DNA of 64,000 nucleotides from Cristatella mucedo (Eukaryota; Bryozoa; Phylactolaemata; Cristatellidae): NCBI GenBank assembly GCA_009760855.2, contig WPIO01000099.1, positions 1,470,926 to 1,534,925 of the forward strand, read 5' to 3'. Shown piece by piece: positions 1 to 11,830 of this stretch (position 1 is its first letter; each line of letters starts with the position of its first letter). The notes under the pieces were generated by a model. It saw only the letters and a program-made list of their open reading frames with translations, ran no database searches and was not told where the DNA came from. The position numbers and the translations under genes were made by a program.

Positions 1-1630
1 TCAAGAAAACTACACTTGACCAAGAGAACTTGAGCAACTACCGCCCAGTTTCCCTTCTACCATTCCTATCAAAGACGGTCGAACGGGTCGTGGCGGACCA
101 GCTGAGCTCGTATATCAAAACCTCACACTTTGCTAGTAAGTTCCAGTCTGGCTTTAGAGCTAATCACTCCACGGAGTCAGCATTGCTTCGGGTATACAAC
201 GGCCTACTTAGGAATGCAAACATGGGTAGAGTGTCTCTGCTTATTTTGCTTGATCGTTTGGCAGCTTTTGATACCATCGATCACAAAGTTCTTCTAGAGC
301 GCCTCTCATCTCGCCTGGGCATCACTGGCACTGCTCTGCAGTGGTTCAGGTCCTATCTCAGTGGGAGACTCCTGAGTATTGACGTGAACGGACAATGATC
401 GTCTGAAGTACCTCTGAAATATGGAGTACCTCAGGGCTCAGTGCTAGGTCCGGTTTTTTCACGGTTTATACTCTGCCTCTTGCTGATGTGATTGCCAAAC
501 ACAATCAAGGCTTTCACTTCTATGCGGATGACACTCAGTTGCACCTTTGCTTTGATCCCCCCAGCCTTCGAGCACCTCAATTTCTCTAAACTCACTTGCA
601 GCATGCATTGATGACATCTGCACATGGATGGCAGCAAATTTTCTAAAACTGAACAATGATAAAACTAACTGATTAGTTATGGGCAAACCCAGTGTGATCC
701 AGAGATTGGAAGGCTGACTCTCAAAATTGGCTCTGCCAGCATATCTCCAGTTGAATCAGCTCGAAATCTAGGTGGTATTGTCCAAAGCGACCTCTCGTTA
801 GACGACTATATCAGCTGCACAGTCAAATCCGCCTATTTTCAGCTTCATACCATTGCTAAAACTCGGGCTTGTTTAGATAAAGATACCACGTCCAAGTTGG
901 TGCATGCATTCGTGACATCCCGTCTCGACTTCTGCAACTCTCGGCTTACTGGCCTACCAGCATGTGCGATCAGGCGATTGCAGCTGGTGCAAAACTCTGC
1001 AGCTAGGCATCTCTGTCTTGAGCGTTGCATTTGCCACATTACTCTACTTCTCCCCGACCTGCACTGGCTACCAGTCACGCAACGGATTGACTTCAAGGTT
1101 TTGTCCCTCACCTTTAGGTCCCTCCATTCTGTGGCTCCAGCCTATCTGTCAGATATACTACCCCATCAGGCCAAGCTCCGTACCACCCGCTTTTCGGAAT
1201 CCAACAGTCTAGAAATACCTCATACAAACCTTAAATCCTTTGGAGACCGTGCATTTAGTTCATATGCTACCGATGCCTGGAAGTCTCTCCCGACCTGCGT
1301 CAGAAAATCTCCTGACCTGACCACATTTAAAAGGAACCAAAAAACACACTTATTTAGGACAGCATTTAGTGGGTCCTTGTGATTCGTCCTTGATGTGCTT
1401 ATGCGTGCTGACACTGTGCATGCTCCCACTAACCACATTTGCATGCTGACCCTGTGCATGTCACCCCTAACAACATTATTCGTTTCGTTTGTTTTTTCAA
1501 GCATGATTTTACTTACCATTCAATTGCATTTCACTTTACAGCAAATGTAAAGCGCCTAGAGAGAGATTAAGTTCTCTGAGGGTGCTTTATCAAGTGAATT
1601 ATTATTATATTAGTATTATTATTATCATTC
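1..1630 (+). mobile_element. CR1/L2-like LINE (family A), reverse transcriptase to 3' tail
   Basis: The copy is cut by the window edge at its 5' side and runs through most of the reverse transcriptase to the 3' end. Visible RT landmarks are [38 protein letters not shown], the catalytic YADD box at 521-532, and the family C-terminus with KSLPTCVR and HLFRTAF, ending at 1382. The 3' UTR follows, then a hairpin-like AAAGCGCC...GGGTGCTTT segment at about 1550-1590 and a TTATT-rich tail. The frame is broken by an in-frame TGA at 396-398, a frameshift just after VPQGSVLGP, and more indels around 560-760, so the copy is dead. The clade assignment rests on motifs recalled for CR1/L2 RTs, not on a search. 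Confidence 0.9.
30..1382 (+). pseudogene. broken LINE family A reverse transcriptase
   Basis: This is the coding relic inside the first LINE. Its fragments lie in different frames: 30-398 covers palm and fingers up to the DTIDHK region; a shifted piece carries YADD near 521-532; and 897-1382 encodes the conserved C-terminal region with VTSRLDFCNSRLTGLP, the NSAA segment, LHWLPV..RIDFKVL and the terminal HLFRTAFSGSL. In active elements this enzyme nicks target DNA and reverse-transcribes its own RNA. Here one nonsense codon and several frameshifts rule out activity. It is the longest RT relic in the window and a useful reference for the other family A fragments. Confidence 0.85.
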
Positions 1631-2299
1631 TCTTGTTATTGGAACAAACCAGTAGTATCTGGCAGACGCCATCAGCTAGAAATAGAGAACAAAAATCGTG
1701 GACAAAATTTTTTAAGGTGAATCTCGTCAATAGGTAAATCGTTTTTGCTCATTCACTGGAACGTTAGAGAGCTCAACTTGGGCATGCAAATAAGCCACGA
1801 GGCATTTAGTCTTGATTTTTTTTATAATCAGATTCTGGTGTATCAAAAAGCATTGGATTGCATATAGCTGTAACAGCCTGCCCGTTCAGTTTGCACTAAT
1901 GAGATGCTGAGCTGGCTGTTAAAGACCCTGGTTGCCGGTTAGTGTCCTGCATTAGGCAATCCTATAGAGTCCATTGCAAGCAGTGGCAGTAATCGTTAAG
2001 GCTATTGTGCAGCTACATAAAGGATAATGAATGATAATGTTCAATCAGCAAGCCTATAGAATTTTAAATTTTGAAGATTCTTAATGAATTATTACCACAC
2101 AACTTAGTAAGTGTGTGCAGGTCTAGGATAAGAGAATACGATGCATCTGACAGTCTTCAAAGGTGCAAAGCTCTATGACCTGAGGATTTGGGTTGTAACA
2201 TAGTCCTGATGCTCTGTAAGTTTATGAACATATGAAGTAGCATCATTATTGGCATTCGTCTATCTGCAGATGAAACTTTAACTAAAATCCAACTGCTTA
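1631..2299. other. no recognised feature
   Basis: AT-rich sequence between two LINE copies. I see no open frame longer than noise, no tandem repeat and no tRNA-like motif. Confidence 0.5.
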
Positions 2300-3492
2300 A
2301 TAATAATGGTAGGAATGCATTTTACATAGTGCCCTCAGAGAAATCGATCTCTTTCTAGGCACTTTACATTTACTTCGAAAAGCACACGGACGAGTGGTTA
2401 GTGGAAACATGCTCAATGAAGACCAAGCATAACATTGCTAAAGGTGAAGTGCACAGGATCGGCGTGCATATACAGCTAGTGGCAGCATGCACAGTGTCGG
2501 CACACGCAAGCACATAAAGGACGAATGACACGGACCAACACAGTTCTGTGACAAATGCATGCTTTGGTAGCTTCTTTTCAAATATGGTCAAGTCGGCTAT
2601 GTCATGACACAAATCAAAAGTGAGTTCCGGGCTTTGGGAGCATACAAACTACTAGCACATCGCAAAAAAGATTTCAGGCTCGTACCACGTAAAGGTAACC
2701 TATTAGATTCAGAACATAGGCGATACTATGCTTAGCCTAGGTGGAGTAGATCTGACAATTAGGCTGAAGCCACAGAATGAAGGGACCTAAAAGTGACTGA
2801 TACAATCTTGAAGTCAGTGCGTTGCTTGACAGGAAGCCAGTGCAGGCCAGTGAAAAGTGCTGTGATTTTTCAGCTGAGAAGCTCATGAGAGACGATCTTA
2901 TCTTCTGAGTTTTTCACCAACTGTCGGCGTCTGATGGCACAGGCCAGTAGATCTGAAAACAGAGAGTTGCACAAGTCAAGAAAAGATTTTACAAATGCAT
3001 GGACCTGTATATATATATATATATATATATATCGCATCCCTGTCCAAAGAAGCTCAAATTCTAGCAACATTATGTAGCAGAACGTAGGCAGACTTGATTC
3101 AGGAGCTGATGTGGTTGTCTAACAAAACGTCACTTCGAATCTTGACACCGAGATTTTGTGCAGATTTAATAGAAGATACACTGGAAGAGCCGATTATGAG
3201 TGTTAGCCTATCCAATTTCTGAATCACATTTGGTTTTCCCATAGCTAGTAAGTTGGTTTTATCATCATTGAATTTTATAAAGTTTGCTGCCATCCATGAG
3301 CAAATTCATCAATACATGCAGCAAGGGAGAGAAATCGACGTGCTGGATGACTGGGAGGGGTCAAAAAGGAAAGGTACGGCTGAGTGTCCTCAGCATAAGT
3401 GAAAGCCTATATTGTGCCTCGAAACAACCCCGGCGAGAGGAAGAGTATTAACGTTAAATGAAAGGGCCTGATCCTGAACACTGAGTGTTATT
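2300..3492 (-). mobile_element. LINE family A, antisense degraded copy
   Basis: Read on the minus strand, this runs from the SVLGP/YADD region (about 3490-3380) through a downstream RT part at 3099-3293 (KFNDDKTNLLAMGKP, LGVKIRSD) to the C-terminal part and 3' UTR, ending in a TAATAATAAT-type tail near 2300. The YADD Asp appears altered to Glu (YAEDTQ). A (TA)n tract interrupts the RT at about 3007-3033. Many stops and frameshifts are present. Confidence 0.85.
3007..3033. repeat. (TA)n microsatellite inside a LINE
   Basis: About 13 TA units embedded in the antisense LINE relic. Confidence 0.9.
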
Positions 3493-3499
3493 TTAATTA

Positions 3500-5140
3500 C
3501 CGTGGATTTTCTGATCTTTTCTTAGGCTGGTGTTACCATGTGGCACAAAATGCAGCTAGCTAACAAAGTTTCTCTTCTCTTTAAAAATCACTAGATACTA
3601 GGTAGCAAGGAATAAACCAGGCTATTAGTGATGAAGTTGAACGTGATTCCTAATAAACTTTGTAGAGAAAATGGCCTGCCTTGATGTGTTCTGTTAGTGT
3701 CGGAACACTTCTGAAAGATTCCCGATAGTCCGAGCTAGGATTGTGGTCTTTCCTAAAAAAATGCAGCCCCGATACATCGTTTCTAGCATATTCCTCGTGA
3801 TAGAAACACTCCGACAAGCTCTTCTCATACGTCTATATTTAATACCCTGTTTGGTCGCCAGCAGTCAGTCTGGATAGCTTTAGCTCTATAGTTACTTAAC
3901 TCCATTACCACTAGCGTAAAAATAAGGCTTGCGAGAAATGTTGAAGGTTATCAAAGATAAAGCTAAACAAATAATCAATATATTCTGCTTAAGAAGTTTA
4001 GAGCCTAGTACTTTTCATGAGAGTTAAAGCCATTTCGTCCGATCCTGTATCGCCTGATCTGCGATTGTGGCGTTTCTATGCAAAACAATTCTCTATGAAC
4101 TAACTTTCCATCCAACTGATAGCGATCTTGAAGCACTTCCTGCATTTCCAGATATAATTATCCGATTTCTCGTCAGCCATCAGAATATCTATGACCTGTT
4201 TCAAGCATATCTGCTCATTTTGTAAACATAGTTCATAAGAAATTACATGGCTAATGACATCTAAACCCTTACTTTTTCCAACTGAGTTCCAAAGCTCCAC
4301 AGCCTACCTCACCAGGCCACCCTCGGCTTCTGGGTTCACCAAGTTTAGTAATCTGCTCGTTTGGTACGATCGTGTTTTTCTATTACTGCGGTGCAATCTT
4401 CTTGAAAATGCATTGCTAGATGTATTTACTGTTGCTTCTGTAAGTGAATTGATAATCAACCAGAGTTGGCCGCCCTGCAGTGGCCACTGCCACCTAGCCC
4501 CAGATAATTAGGCCGAAACTGCCTCAACCTTGCTTTGTTCTGCATTTTTTTCCTGCAGCCCTTTGTGATTTACCTAAGGCGATGCAGTTCATCACTCTCA
4601 CTTTGTGTTCATCAGGCATGCTCAAGCCCCAACGGCCCATCTAAACCAGTTTGTCTTTCTTTCATACCTCACGATCCTTTAAAATCGGAGAAGAATCGCC
4701 ATTATCGAATGCTCATCCTTCAATTTTAAGCCGTTTGCAGTACCATCTCAGCACTCATTCTTATAAGTCTTTTCTTCACTTCCCCCAAAACTAAGCTGCC
4801 ACTCATCTCATTTCTATCCAGTAAAGGAGAAGTCATTCATTCCACATTATGAGAGATTTCAGCATTTATTTTGATAAATTACCTGACTCCTTAAGCATTT
4901 TACAAGCTGACTGACTCATTTTCTGCTATGGCTCCTGTGCATGACCCTACTCAATTCAGCAGTCACTCAATTGAAAAGCATTACTTCTACAACTTCTCGC
5001 TATCCTTATTTATATCACCTAACTCTGACGTATCTCCGTGCAGATTTTCACCGGTCGCAGTGTACTGTGTTAGCTCAGCTCAAATTGTACTCAGCCTCAT
5101 GCAAACACGCGAACGACTGAACCCCACTTCAGGCCGCTTC
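3500..5140. other. no recognised gene
   Basis: AT-rich unique-looking sequence. Short open frames on both strands at 4,100-4,500 show no family motif, codon pattern or splice-site support, and I do not call them. Confidence 0.4.
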
Positions 5141-5369
5141 GTGAGCTCGTGTTGATTCGATGCCTTTGCATTTTGATAGCGATGCATTTTGATAGCACTT
5201 CGAGCCAGAACGATTTATCCTGGAAGCCAGATCCTAACCACACCGATTCGTACTACCAATACCCAATCCTTGCCACCTCGCCGTCCTACCCCTTGCTGCT
5301 ACCCGAGCTGACGTTTCCTCACCTCGCTCCTTCTCCGTGTCTCGCAGACTTGATGCGACTGCTGGCCGT

Positions 5370-5665
5370 GCAGCTGGCTGCTGCTGCTGCAGCTACAACT
5401 GGCTGCTGCTGCTACTACTGGATGCTACTGCTGCTACTGGCTGCTGCTGCAACTACTGGATGCTACTGCTGCTGGCTGATGCTGCTGCTGCTGGCTGCTG
5501 GCTGCTGGCTGCTGGCTGCTGGCTGCTGGCTGCTACTGGCTGCTGGCTGCTACTGGCTGCTGCTGCTATTACTTGCTGCCGGTGCTGGCTGCTGCTGCTG
5601 CTTCTCGCTGCTACTGGCTGCGGCTGCTGCTGTTCGGCTGCTCGGCTGCTTGGCTGCCTCATATC
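5370..5665. repeat. CTG/GGCTGCT-rich trinucleotide tract
   Basis: Roughly 300 bp of imperfect CTG repeats with interspersed TGGCTGC and CTACTG units. All six frames stay open through it, giving Leu/Ala/Cys-rich translations on the plus strand and Gln/Ala/Ser-rich translations on the minus strand. The long open frames at 5149-5891 are explained by this composition. The minus-strand QQP/AASSQQP repeats could be a homopolymeric-tract exon, but nothing flanking supports that. Confidence 0.85.
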
Positions 5666-5934
5666 CGTCGGCATGCTGCTTTGCTTATGTGGCAGCGGGT
5701 GGTGCTACATTGTGTGGCAGCGGCGGTCACTGCGATTCGTCGCTGCGTGCAACGAGACACAGTCTTCGATTCTTCGTCAACAGGTTCGACGGTCGCTGGT
5801 TCATGAGCCGTGCTGTGCAATGTGCAGCGCGATCAAGGCCGAGGCGATGATAAAGTATACAATAACAATGATGATGATGATAATATGTTAAAGATAGCCC
5901 CCATTTCAGGACAGATGATTATAGTGTGATCAAG

Positions 5935-6110
5935 GTAGAGAGCACAGTAGGTAAGATGCTTGCTTTCATGACCTAAGTCCCGAGGTCGTGGGTTCGATTG
6001 TTTTGGTGTTCGATCCTTCACCGCCACTGCAAGTGATGGTGATAGCCGTAAAGGCTCTTCTGTTGAAATACAAAAAGAGGCCGTTTAGTCAGCTAGGCTT
6101 TTTTATTTAT
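5935..6110 (+). mobile_element. tRNA-headed SINE, diverged copy
   Basis: This copy has an A-box-like CACAGTAGGTAAGATG, a B-box GGTTCGATTG at 5991-6000, then the family body ATCCTTCACCGCCACTGCAAG and GTGATAGCCGTAAAGGC. The same body follows B-box-like motifs at 51.3 kb (+), 62.8 kb (+), 40.4 kb (-) and 56.6 kb (-). tRNA-derived pol III heads are typical of SINEs. Confidence 0.75.
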
Positions 6111-6310
6111 TATTTATACTGCAGCCTTACGAGACAAGTTAGACGTTTGAAACTTCACGCCTTACAGCATTAGCAGTAGTTATAGTATTTAGTACTAGAA
6201 ATAGTAATTAATAATATTAGAAACCTCTAAACTATTAATGGTATATAGTATAAGCATTATAATAGTTTAATGGTATATTATACAATTCTATAATATATGG
6301 TAAGTAAGTA

Positions 6311-7640
6311 TTAGAAATATGAAACAATGTCCAATCTTAGGCGAACGTAACTGGTGTAAGAAAGTAACCATGTCTGTCAGACATTGACATTCAATATTAA
6401 CTTCTTCTCAATAACGTGATGTCAAGGTTTTCATAGGGCACCTGCTACGTGTCTGTGGTTGACCTGTACTAGGCTTTGCAGTTTAAAATGGGACTTACTT
6501 ACCATAAAGTGGCATGCAGCAGATAGAAGCATTTTGCTCGCAGACCTTCTTTGGGAAGTAGGTCGCAATATTTATCTATCCTGCATCTACCCTGGCAATC
6601 ATTTGGGCGGATAACCTATACAATTTTAGGTGAATTGCTGCCTTGCACTTTTTTCAGCGTCTAGCTAACCTCAGCAAAGCTCAGTACGTAATCAAGGGAT
6701 ATTGCCAGCCAATGTCTGAAGTCGTCATCGTTGTGCTGTACACTTTCGACTCGTCCCTTGCCAGAGCTAGTTCACGAGCGAATGCACCGTATACCTGAAG
6801 CAGTCTGTGGGCCAGCAAATTGTTCTTGGTGCAGCCTTAAGTCTTATACACTGTACTCCAGTGGCTGGAGATGGTCTCACAGTCGTTCCTTGTAAGTGCA
6901 CCCATGTCAACTTCTGATCGGGTCGTTGGCAAAGTTAAGTGGCATATAATTAATATGATTATTATTATTTTAAAGAATCACTGTCTGCCGCTCCATGATG
7001 AAAACGTTGGTTTTATGCAGCAGAGTTGCATAAATAGCTTTCAAAGCCTTAACGGCTTTCGATAAGAAGGCTGCAGTAAAGATACTTCATCGCATTCACA
7101 AAAGATAAAGTTCTAGGTTTATCTGAATCCGGTGGGCATTCAAAGAAGTGAGTAGGATTGGAGAGGCTTTTCAGAATGGTTAGAAAGGATGTGCCACAGC
7201 CAGCAGTAGCTGCTGTAGGAATTACGGAGGTTAGTTCAACTGTGGAACCATCTTTTCAATCGGTTTACTTTGGGACTCTCACAAAAAAAGACTACGTATT
7301 TCATTGGTTTTACCTACCTATCCTTGTGTGGCTCGCCTAAGAATGCTTGTGGGCATTTTGTGTGAGTCACTTCTCATTCTATTTACAAGCTGCGGATCGT
7401 GGGCGATCAATGAATCTCTCGAATCTCAATTAACGAGTGAACCGGATCGATTCTCAGCTTTTCTATTTGGAAACTAGCAGCCCAGCGGTGAAAGTAAAGT
7501 ACAAGCACAGCAGTTGCATGTCAAAAGTGACGGTATTCTTTCTATCAAGGTTTTCCGATTTATTGCTCAAATGAAATTCAGAAAAGCAATGAGTACCATC
7601 ACAAAAGCGTCTCCACAATAGGATGTTTACAAAAGTCTGC
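6311..7640. other. no recognised gene
   Basis: AT-rich DNA. A short stretch around 7,180-7,215 (GGATGTGCCACAGCCAGCAG) resembles the end of the dispersed repeat described at 22,150 and 30,762. Nothing else is supported. Confidence 0.4.
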
Positions 7641-7914
7641 AAGTCGTTTCCAATTCTGCCGACGGAAAAAGGAACCTTTTTCAACCGTGCAGCAGCCATT
7701 TTCTTGAAGAGCAAGAAGCAGCCGGAGCGGAGTGCGAGGCGTAGTGTGACTCGTAGTAACGAGGCGAGACGAGATTCGGGGGAAGGAGGTTGACAGTGCG
7801 AGTATGCACGTGGCAGACATTCGCCGACATCGGTGACCGGCTGGACAAAATATGTGAGAGGCATCAGCAAGAGGGATTTCTCCCTAGGTTTTTTGTTTTT
7901 TTTGGGGCATCTCG

Positions 7915-8370
7915 TGCAAACCCTTTAGCAGCAATGCATACAATGGCAATGACACGTTTGCATAGCGCCCTCAGAGAACTAGATCTCTCTCTTTCTAGAC
8001 AGGTTACGGATGCCTCATAGAAAGCGTTGACAAGTGTTTTGTGATGACATCCTCAAGTAGCAGCCCTATTGTAAGCAGGCAAACGCATACGAAATAATGG
8101 TGTGATAAAAAGGTGCGTGTGAAGCTTCTTTCAAAAAGTCTTAATGTCAATGGATGTTGTGAGGTTCGTTCTAAGTGAGTTCCGGAGCCTTGGGAGAGTA
8201 TAAGGTTAAGGGACAGTCTCCAACGGTTTTGAGGTTGGTAAGAGGTATGTGTTGCTACTAAATTGTAGTCAGAATAGCTCATTGTACGATTCTTCGCCTG
8301 GTGGTGGAGTAGTTCTGATAGCTAAGCTGGAGCCAGAATAGCTTGATTTAAGTAAGATTTCACTGAGTGT
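7915..8370 (-). mobile_element. LINE family A 3' region, degraded
   Basis: Antisense 3' tail (AGCGCCCTCAGAGAACT at about 7964), parts of the 3' UTR, and C-terminal RT sequence (antisense of the NSLPT region at about 8180) are recognisable but strongly diverged. Confidence 0.7.
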
Positions 8371-8739
8371 ATACTGACACTATGCCTATAGGGCCATTTT
8401 ACGACTGGAGATAAAAAGCAGGCATTATAATCGTCAATGCAAGGATTTCCTGTTGGCTAAGCCGATGGCCAAGCAATGCTTGCACTCATGGTCGCATGAT
8501 AAGCTCTTCATCAGAAGCAAGGTGCACGCAGAGTCACTAGCAGAGAATGATTTTGTGGATCTAAAGGCAACAGAGTGAGAGAACCCCAATAATATCCGAC
8601 GCCTTTCCTACTGCTGCCAGTGTTGAAAAATAGGCTACGGGGCGAGGTCAAAAGGCTATGGAGCAAGCTGAGTTGGCACTGAGAAATAGTTGAGTCTCTC
8701 TAATCGTGTCAGATGCTCCAAAGTGGCCATTCATTAGAC
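8371..8739. other. no recognised feature
   Basis: Sequence between two oppositely oriented LINE fragments, with no motif recognised. Confidence 0.35.
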
Positions 8740-9070
8740 TACTACTTCAGCTTCACGATAGCGTCCGCCTACTTTCAGCCACATAACATTGCCGAAATTT
8801 GGGCGTACGTGCACACTGATACTATATCCAAATAGGTCCATGAATTCGTGACATCCCGTCTTGATTTCTGTAAAACACCGCTTTCTGGACTCCTTGTGTG
8901 TGCAATCGGGTGCTTACAGTTGGTGCAACACTCGGCAGCAAAGCTCTCTGCCGTAAGCTAAAAATTGTTTCATCACATTACTTGTCGTCGACATGCACTG
9001 GCTCCCGATCGAGCAGGGCATCGACTTCAAAGTTGTGTCACCGACTTTTTATAGATACATATTTGCCTCA
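8740..9070 (+). mobile_element. LINE family A/B internal RT fragment
   Basis: The sense strand encodes a degraded version of the segment from SAYFQLHNIA through VTSRLDFCN..LSGLLVCAIG.LQLVQ to LHWLPI...IDFKV. Both ends are missing. Confidence 0.75.
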
Positions 9071-9714
9071 CCAGTTACAATCACTCCTGCTTCTCCTTAA
9101 TTGATAACAAGCGTGATTATCTAAGAAATATTTGCAATTAAATGGTAAGCCAAATGCAATACATTTATTCTATTTTCAGAATTTAAGCAAAGTAGCTGTT
9201 TCAGGAACCATTTAAGAAACAGTATAGTTGTCAGGATAAATGTTATGTAAACGATTATGCTGACGCCGTTGCTGTTTTTTAGCACAGGATTGGTGAAGTA
9301 TACCAAAGCCCATGGTAAAGTTGTATTTAATTAATTATTTTTAAACCAAGCCTAAATTCAATAGTTTTCGCTGTTTTAGCAGACTTCTCAATTTAAATTT
9401 AAAGTCGAATTAGCTCCGACACTTCTGATAATTCCTGGTGTGCTACTGAAAGTGAACTGGTAGCTTTTCAAATTACATTTTTTTAACCATTGATTTTAGA
9501 AACGCGAGATTGCCATAGGTTACCATGCTCATGTCACAGGATACCCATTCTGAATGTGATTAATGCTGCAACCCATCTTTTATAGCAGACATCCTAATTC
9601 CGTGAAAGCTGATAAGCCTTTCTGCCACTTTATAAATGAGGCATTTTATAGGGGAGATTTTACGTGAATACTTCCTCGAGCGACTCTCTCTACGTCAGCA
9701 TTCCTTAGAAGTTA

Positions 9715-9785
9715 AGTAGAAGTAGAAGAAGAAGTAGTAGTAGTAGTAGTAGTAGAAGTAGTAGAAGAGTAGAAGTAGAAGTTAA
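9715..9785. repeat. (AGT/AGA)n triplet tract
   Basis: Imperfect AGT, AGA and GTA triplets. The Leu-rich minus-strand open frame here is a composition artefact. Confidence 0.85.
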
Positions 9786-9941
9786 GTAATGTTGACTGAA
9801 AATATCAGACGGCTTAATGACTAGAAGATTATGCCACATCAAACGTGTAGCCCATCCGGGAGCATCGGGGCGGTCCGAAAACCCGACTAGCCAATGAGTC
9901 AAGTGGCTAGATCGGGGTGTCAACACCAGCATTTTCGAAAC

Positions 9942-9949
9942 TATATAAA
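9942..9949 (+). promoter_or_regulatory. candidate TATA box for the 10-kb peptide gene
   Basis: TATATAAA lies about 320 bp before the first coding exon. A transcript starting about 30 bp downstream would meet a good donor (CT|GTGAGT at 10,003), allowing a short untranslated first exon. The 48-kb paralogue also has a splice acceptor just before its start codon, so an untranslated first exon is expected for this family. This is inference. Confidence 0.35.
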
Positions 9950-10267
9950 CAACAAAGCAGCCGGAGTTGGTGCGGAGTTTTGTGTTGCTGTCATATTTTA
10001 CTGTGAGTTGCTATGAATAATAATATCTTTACTTAGCTTTAATTGAGCATTGTACCATTAGTGTATGAGCTTGAGTGTGTGCATGCGAGTGTATTTATGT
10101 ATGTGTGTGCATTTTAGCGTGCCTCTACTTGTGCTTGAGAAAGAATATTTAACTCTTCTTTTAAATATTCGGCAATTCAGCTTGCATTATTTTATGCAAA
10201 CGCTTCTTTCTTTCCTCTTAAATAACGAGAGTGCACCTAGGTAAATTATGTTTGTTTTTATAAATAA

Positions 10268-10826
10268 ACGAAGTCTCTATTATTACGTGTCGTCATTGGG
10301 CTGCTGTTACACGTCGTAATGTCTGAGGTGAGTATTACCATGCTTGTCTAACCTGAAAAAAAGTAAGGTACGATGGCAGAATAGATTTGATGTTCGCATG
10401 CTGAATCAATTTTGAATCAAATCAGTGGAAACTTCTGTTGACACTGCATGGCACAGCTAAACCTGCTACGTTTGTGTTGTTGAGCTGACTGATAGGCAGA
10501 CACTACCGAACAAAGATGGTTAGGCAGTGGCTTCATTTTAGGAAATAGTAGACAACTTTTTAGTGACCCCTGAGTTAGAGGCTGAAATGAAAGAGATTTG
10601 TAAAGGTAAGGTTTACGACTGTATGAACCATCTCGGCTGATTGTTGACCTACATTTTGTTTCGCAGGATGCTCCATAAAGCTATGACATATATTCATATT
10701 CAATTTCTAGAATACGTTCAAGCGAAGAGGGGCGTCTTTAAAAAGATTGGAGAGGTGGCAGCCAACGCTCTTCCGATTGAAATAAAATTATCTCCTCTGC
10801 CGATTGGACCAGCTTTAGGAAAATAG
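10268..10826 (+). CDS. secreted basic-peptide precursor, family member 1 (start codon ACG)
   Basis: Three exons can be laid out: 10,268-10,327, 10,542-10,605 and 10,711-10,826, with GT-AG introns of 214 and 105 bp. Exon 1 is 20 codons of signal-peptide character (Lys at position 2, then Leu/Val-rich). Exon 2 is 64 nt and acidic. Exon 3 opens with the family Glu-Tyr codons, reaches Lys-Arg seven residues in, and then encodes 31 residues containing KKIGEVAANAL and a Pro-rich end with PLPIGPALGK. Exon 1 and 2 lengths and the 0/1 intron phases match the intact member at 48.2 kb exactly. The expected ATG is ACG (10,268-10,270), so translation may fail, start elsewhere, or the base may be wrong. 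The likely role is a processed, secreted antimicrobial or cytolytic peptide. This is inferred from architecture and charge, with no homologue identified. Confidence 0.6.
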
Positions 10827-11177
10827 TAAAATGTGATTAGTAAAATATACCTAAACTGAACGTTGAACAAATGGCTCTGTTTGATTTCAAAATTTCGAAC
10901 ACATTTCGTGTTCAATTAAAGTTCCTAGTTTTATTCGCAGGCTTTGACCCTATAAATTAACAAGGCTTATTTGGCGAAACGTGCGTTTTTTAGGCAGAAG
11001 AGGAACATGCATATTGAACAGCTTTGAACTCATTTTGGTATCGCAAATTTTCTCCTCCTTACTATTTACTCAGTAAAGATTGATTTAGTTCTAAAGAAGA
11101 TGAGAAATAAAGTGAGAAAATTTCTTTCAAGCCTATTAGGGTATGGTGTATTTTAATAGAGATGCAGTTAAGGAAGC

Positions 11178-11482
11178 TCAGAAATTCTAAGAGATTATTG
11201 TACAATAGACTCCCACTAGATTTTTAAGTCAACTTCACCCAGAATTCGTGTGACTAATATTGAATTTCATTTGCGATATACTAAATAAATGGTAAATTAA
11301 TTTAACGCAAATTTTGCATATATTGAAGACTGGTTTTGTTTGAAGCACCAGAACGCTCTTATTCCTTTTTTCAGCTGCATTAAGGATTCTACTAACTATT
11401 GTACTTAAAGATATGCCAATGAGCATACAACTTAGCACAACCATGGTATGTATCTGTGAATCTCAGCTTGTAATGCTGCAAC
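11178..11482 (-). repeat. dispersed repeat R, copy 1
   Basis: Its reverse complement aligns with 52,168-52,475 and 63,755-63,995. Shared landmarks are CACAGATACAT..., GAGCGTTCTGGTGCTTC and the ATTAATT.ACCATTTATTT stretch. No terminal inverted repeats were recognised. The minus-strand open frame inside it (11,235-11,444) is not conserved in the other copies, so I do not call it a gene. Confidence 0.75.
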
Positions 11483-11734
11483 GCAAAAAAAGGTATCTGA
11501 TTCTTAAGTAGGAGGACTATAAAGGCATCATTAAAGAAAATTGGGTGATTAGTCTAGCCTCCTTGAGTAAGCTGTAATTGCTTAAGACCATGACTCAGCA
11601 GCTTTAAATTAGCTCCGAAGTGACTTTTTACTGTTTTCCAAGAGAAATGGCTTGTGCAACTGTCTTTCTCCAATTAAAGACCGACCGTGACAGAAATTCA
11701 CGTCCTGCAGGTACTAGACAGCGGAGCTGCCTTA

Positions 11735-11830
11735 CACAATTCTTACACAACGACAACTATTCTCCTGCTGCCGTCAATAGCACATTCTTTACTGCCGTCC
11801 TACTACTTCCATGTTATACATTACCTGAAT
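11735..11830 (-). repeat. dispersed repeat S, short diverged copy
   Basis: AACTATTCTCCTGCTGCCG..AATAGCACATTCTTTACTGCCGTCCT matches one end of the roughly 240-bp repeat at 22,150-22,405 and 30,762-30,995, in the opposite orientation to both. Confidence 0.55.

Noticed and set aside
5149-5850. 233-codon open frame on the plus strand
   Set aside because: Carried through by the CTG-rich tract, which keeps all frames open; no domain or splice support.
7463-7870. Minus-strand frame with MAAARLKKV start in a GC-richer patch
   Set aside because: Resembles a gene 5' end, but no downstream exon or recognised product; GCAGCCGGAG is also found near 9,958.
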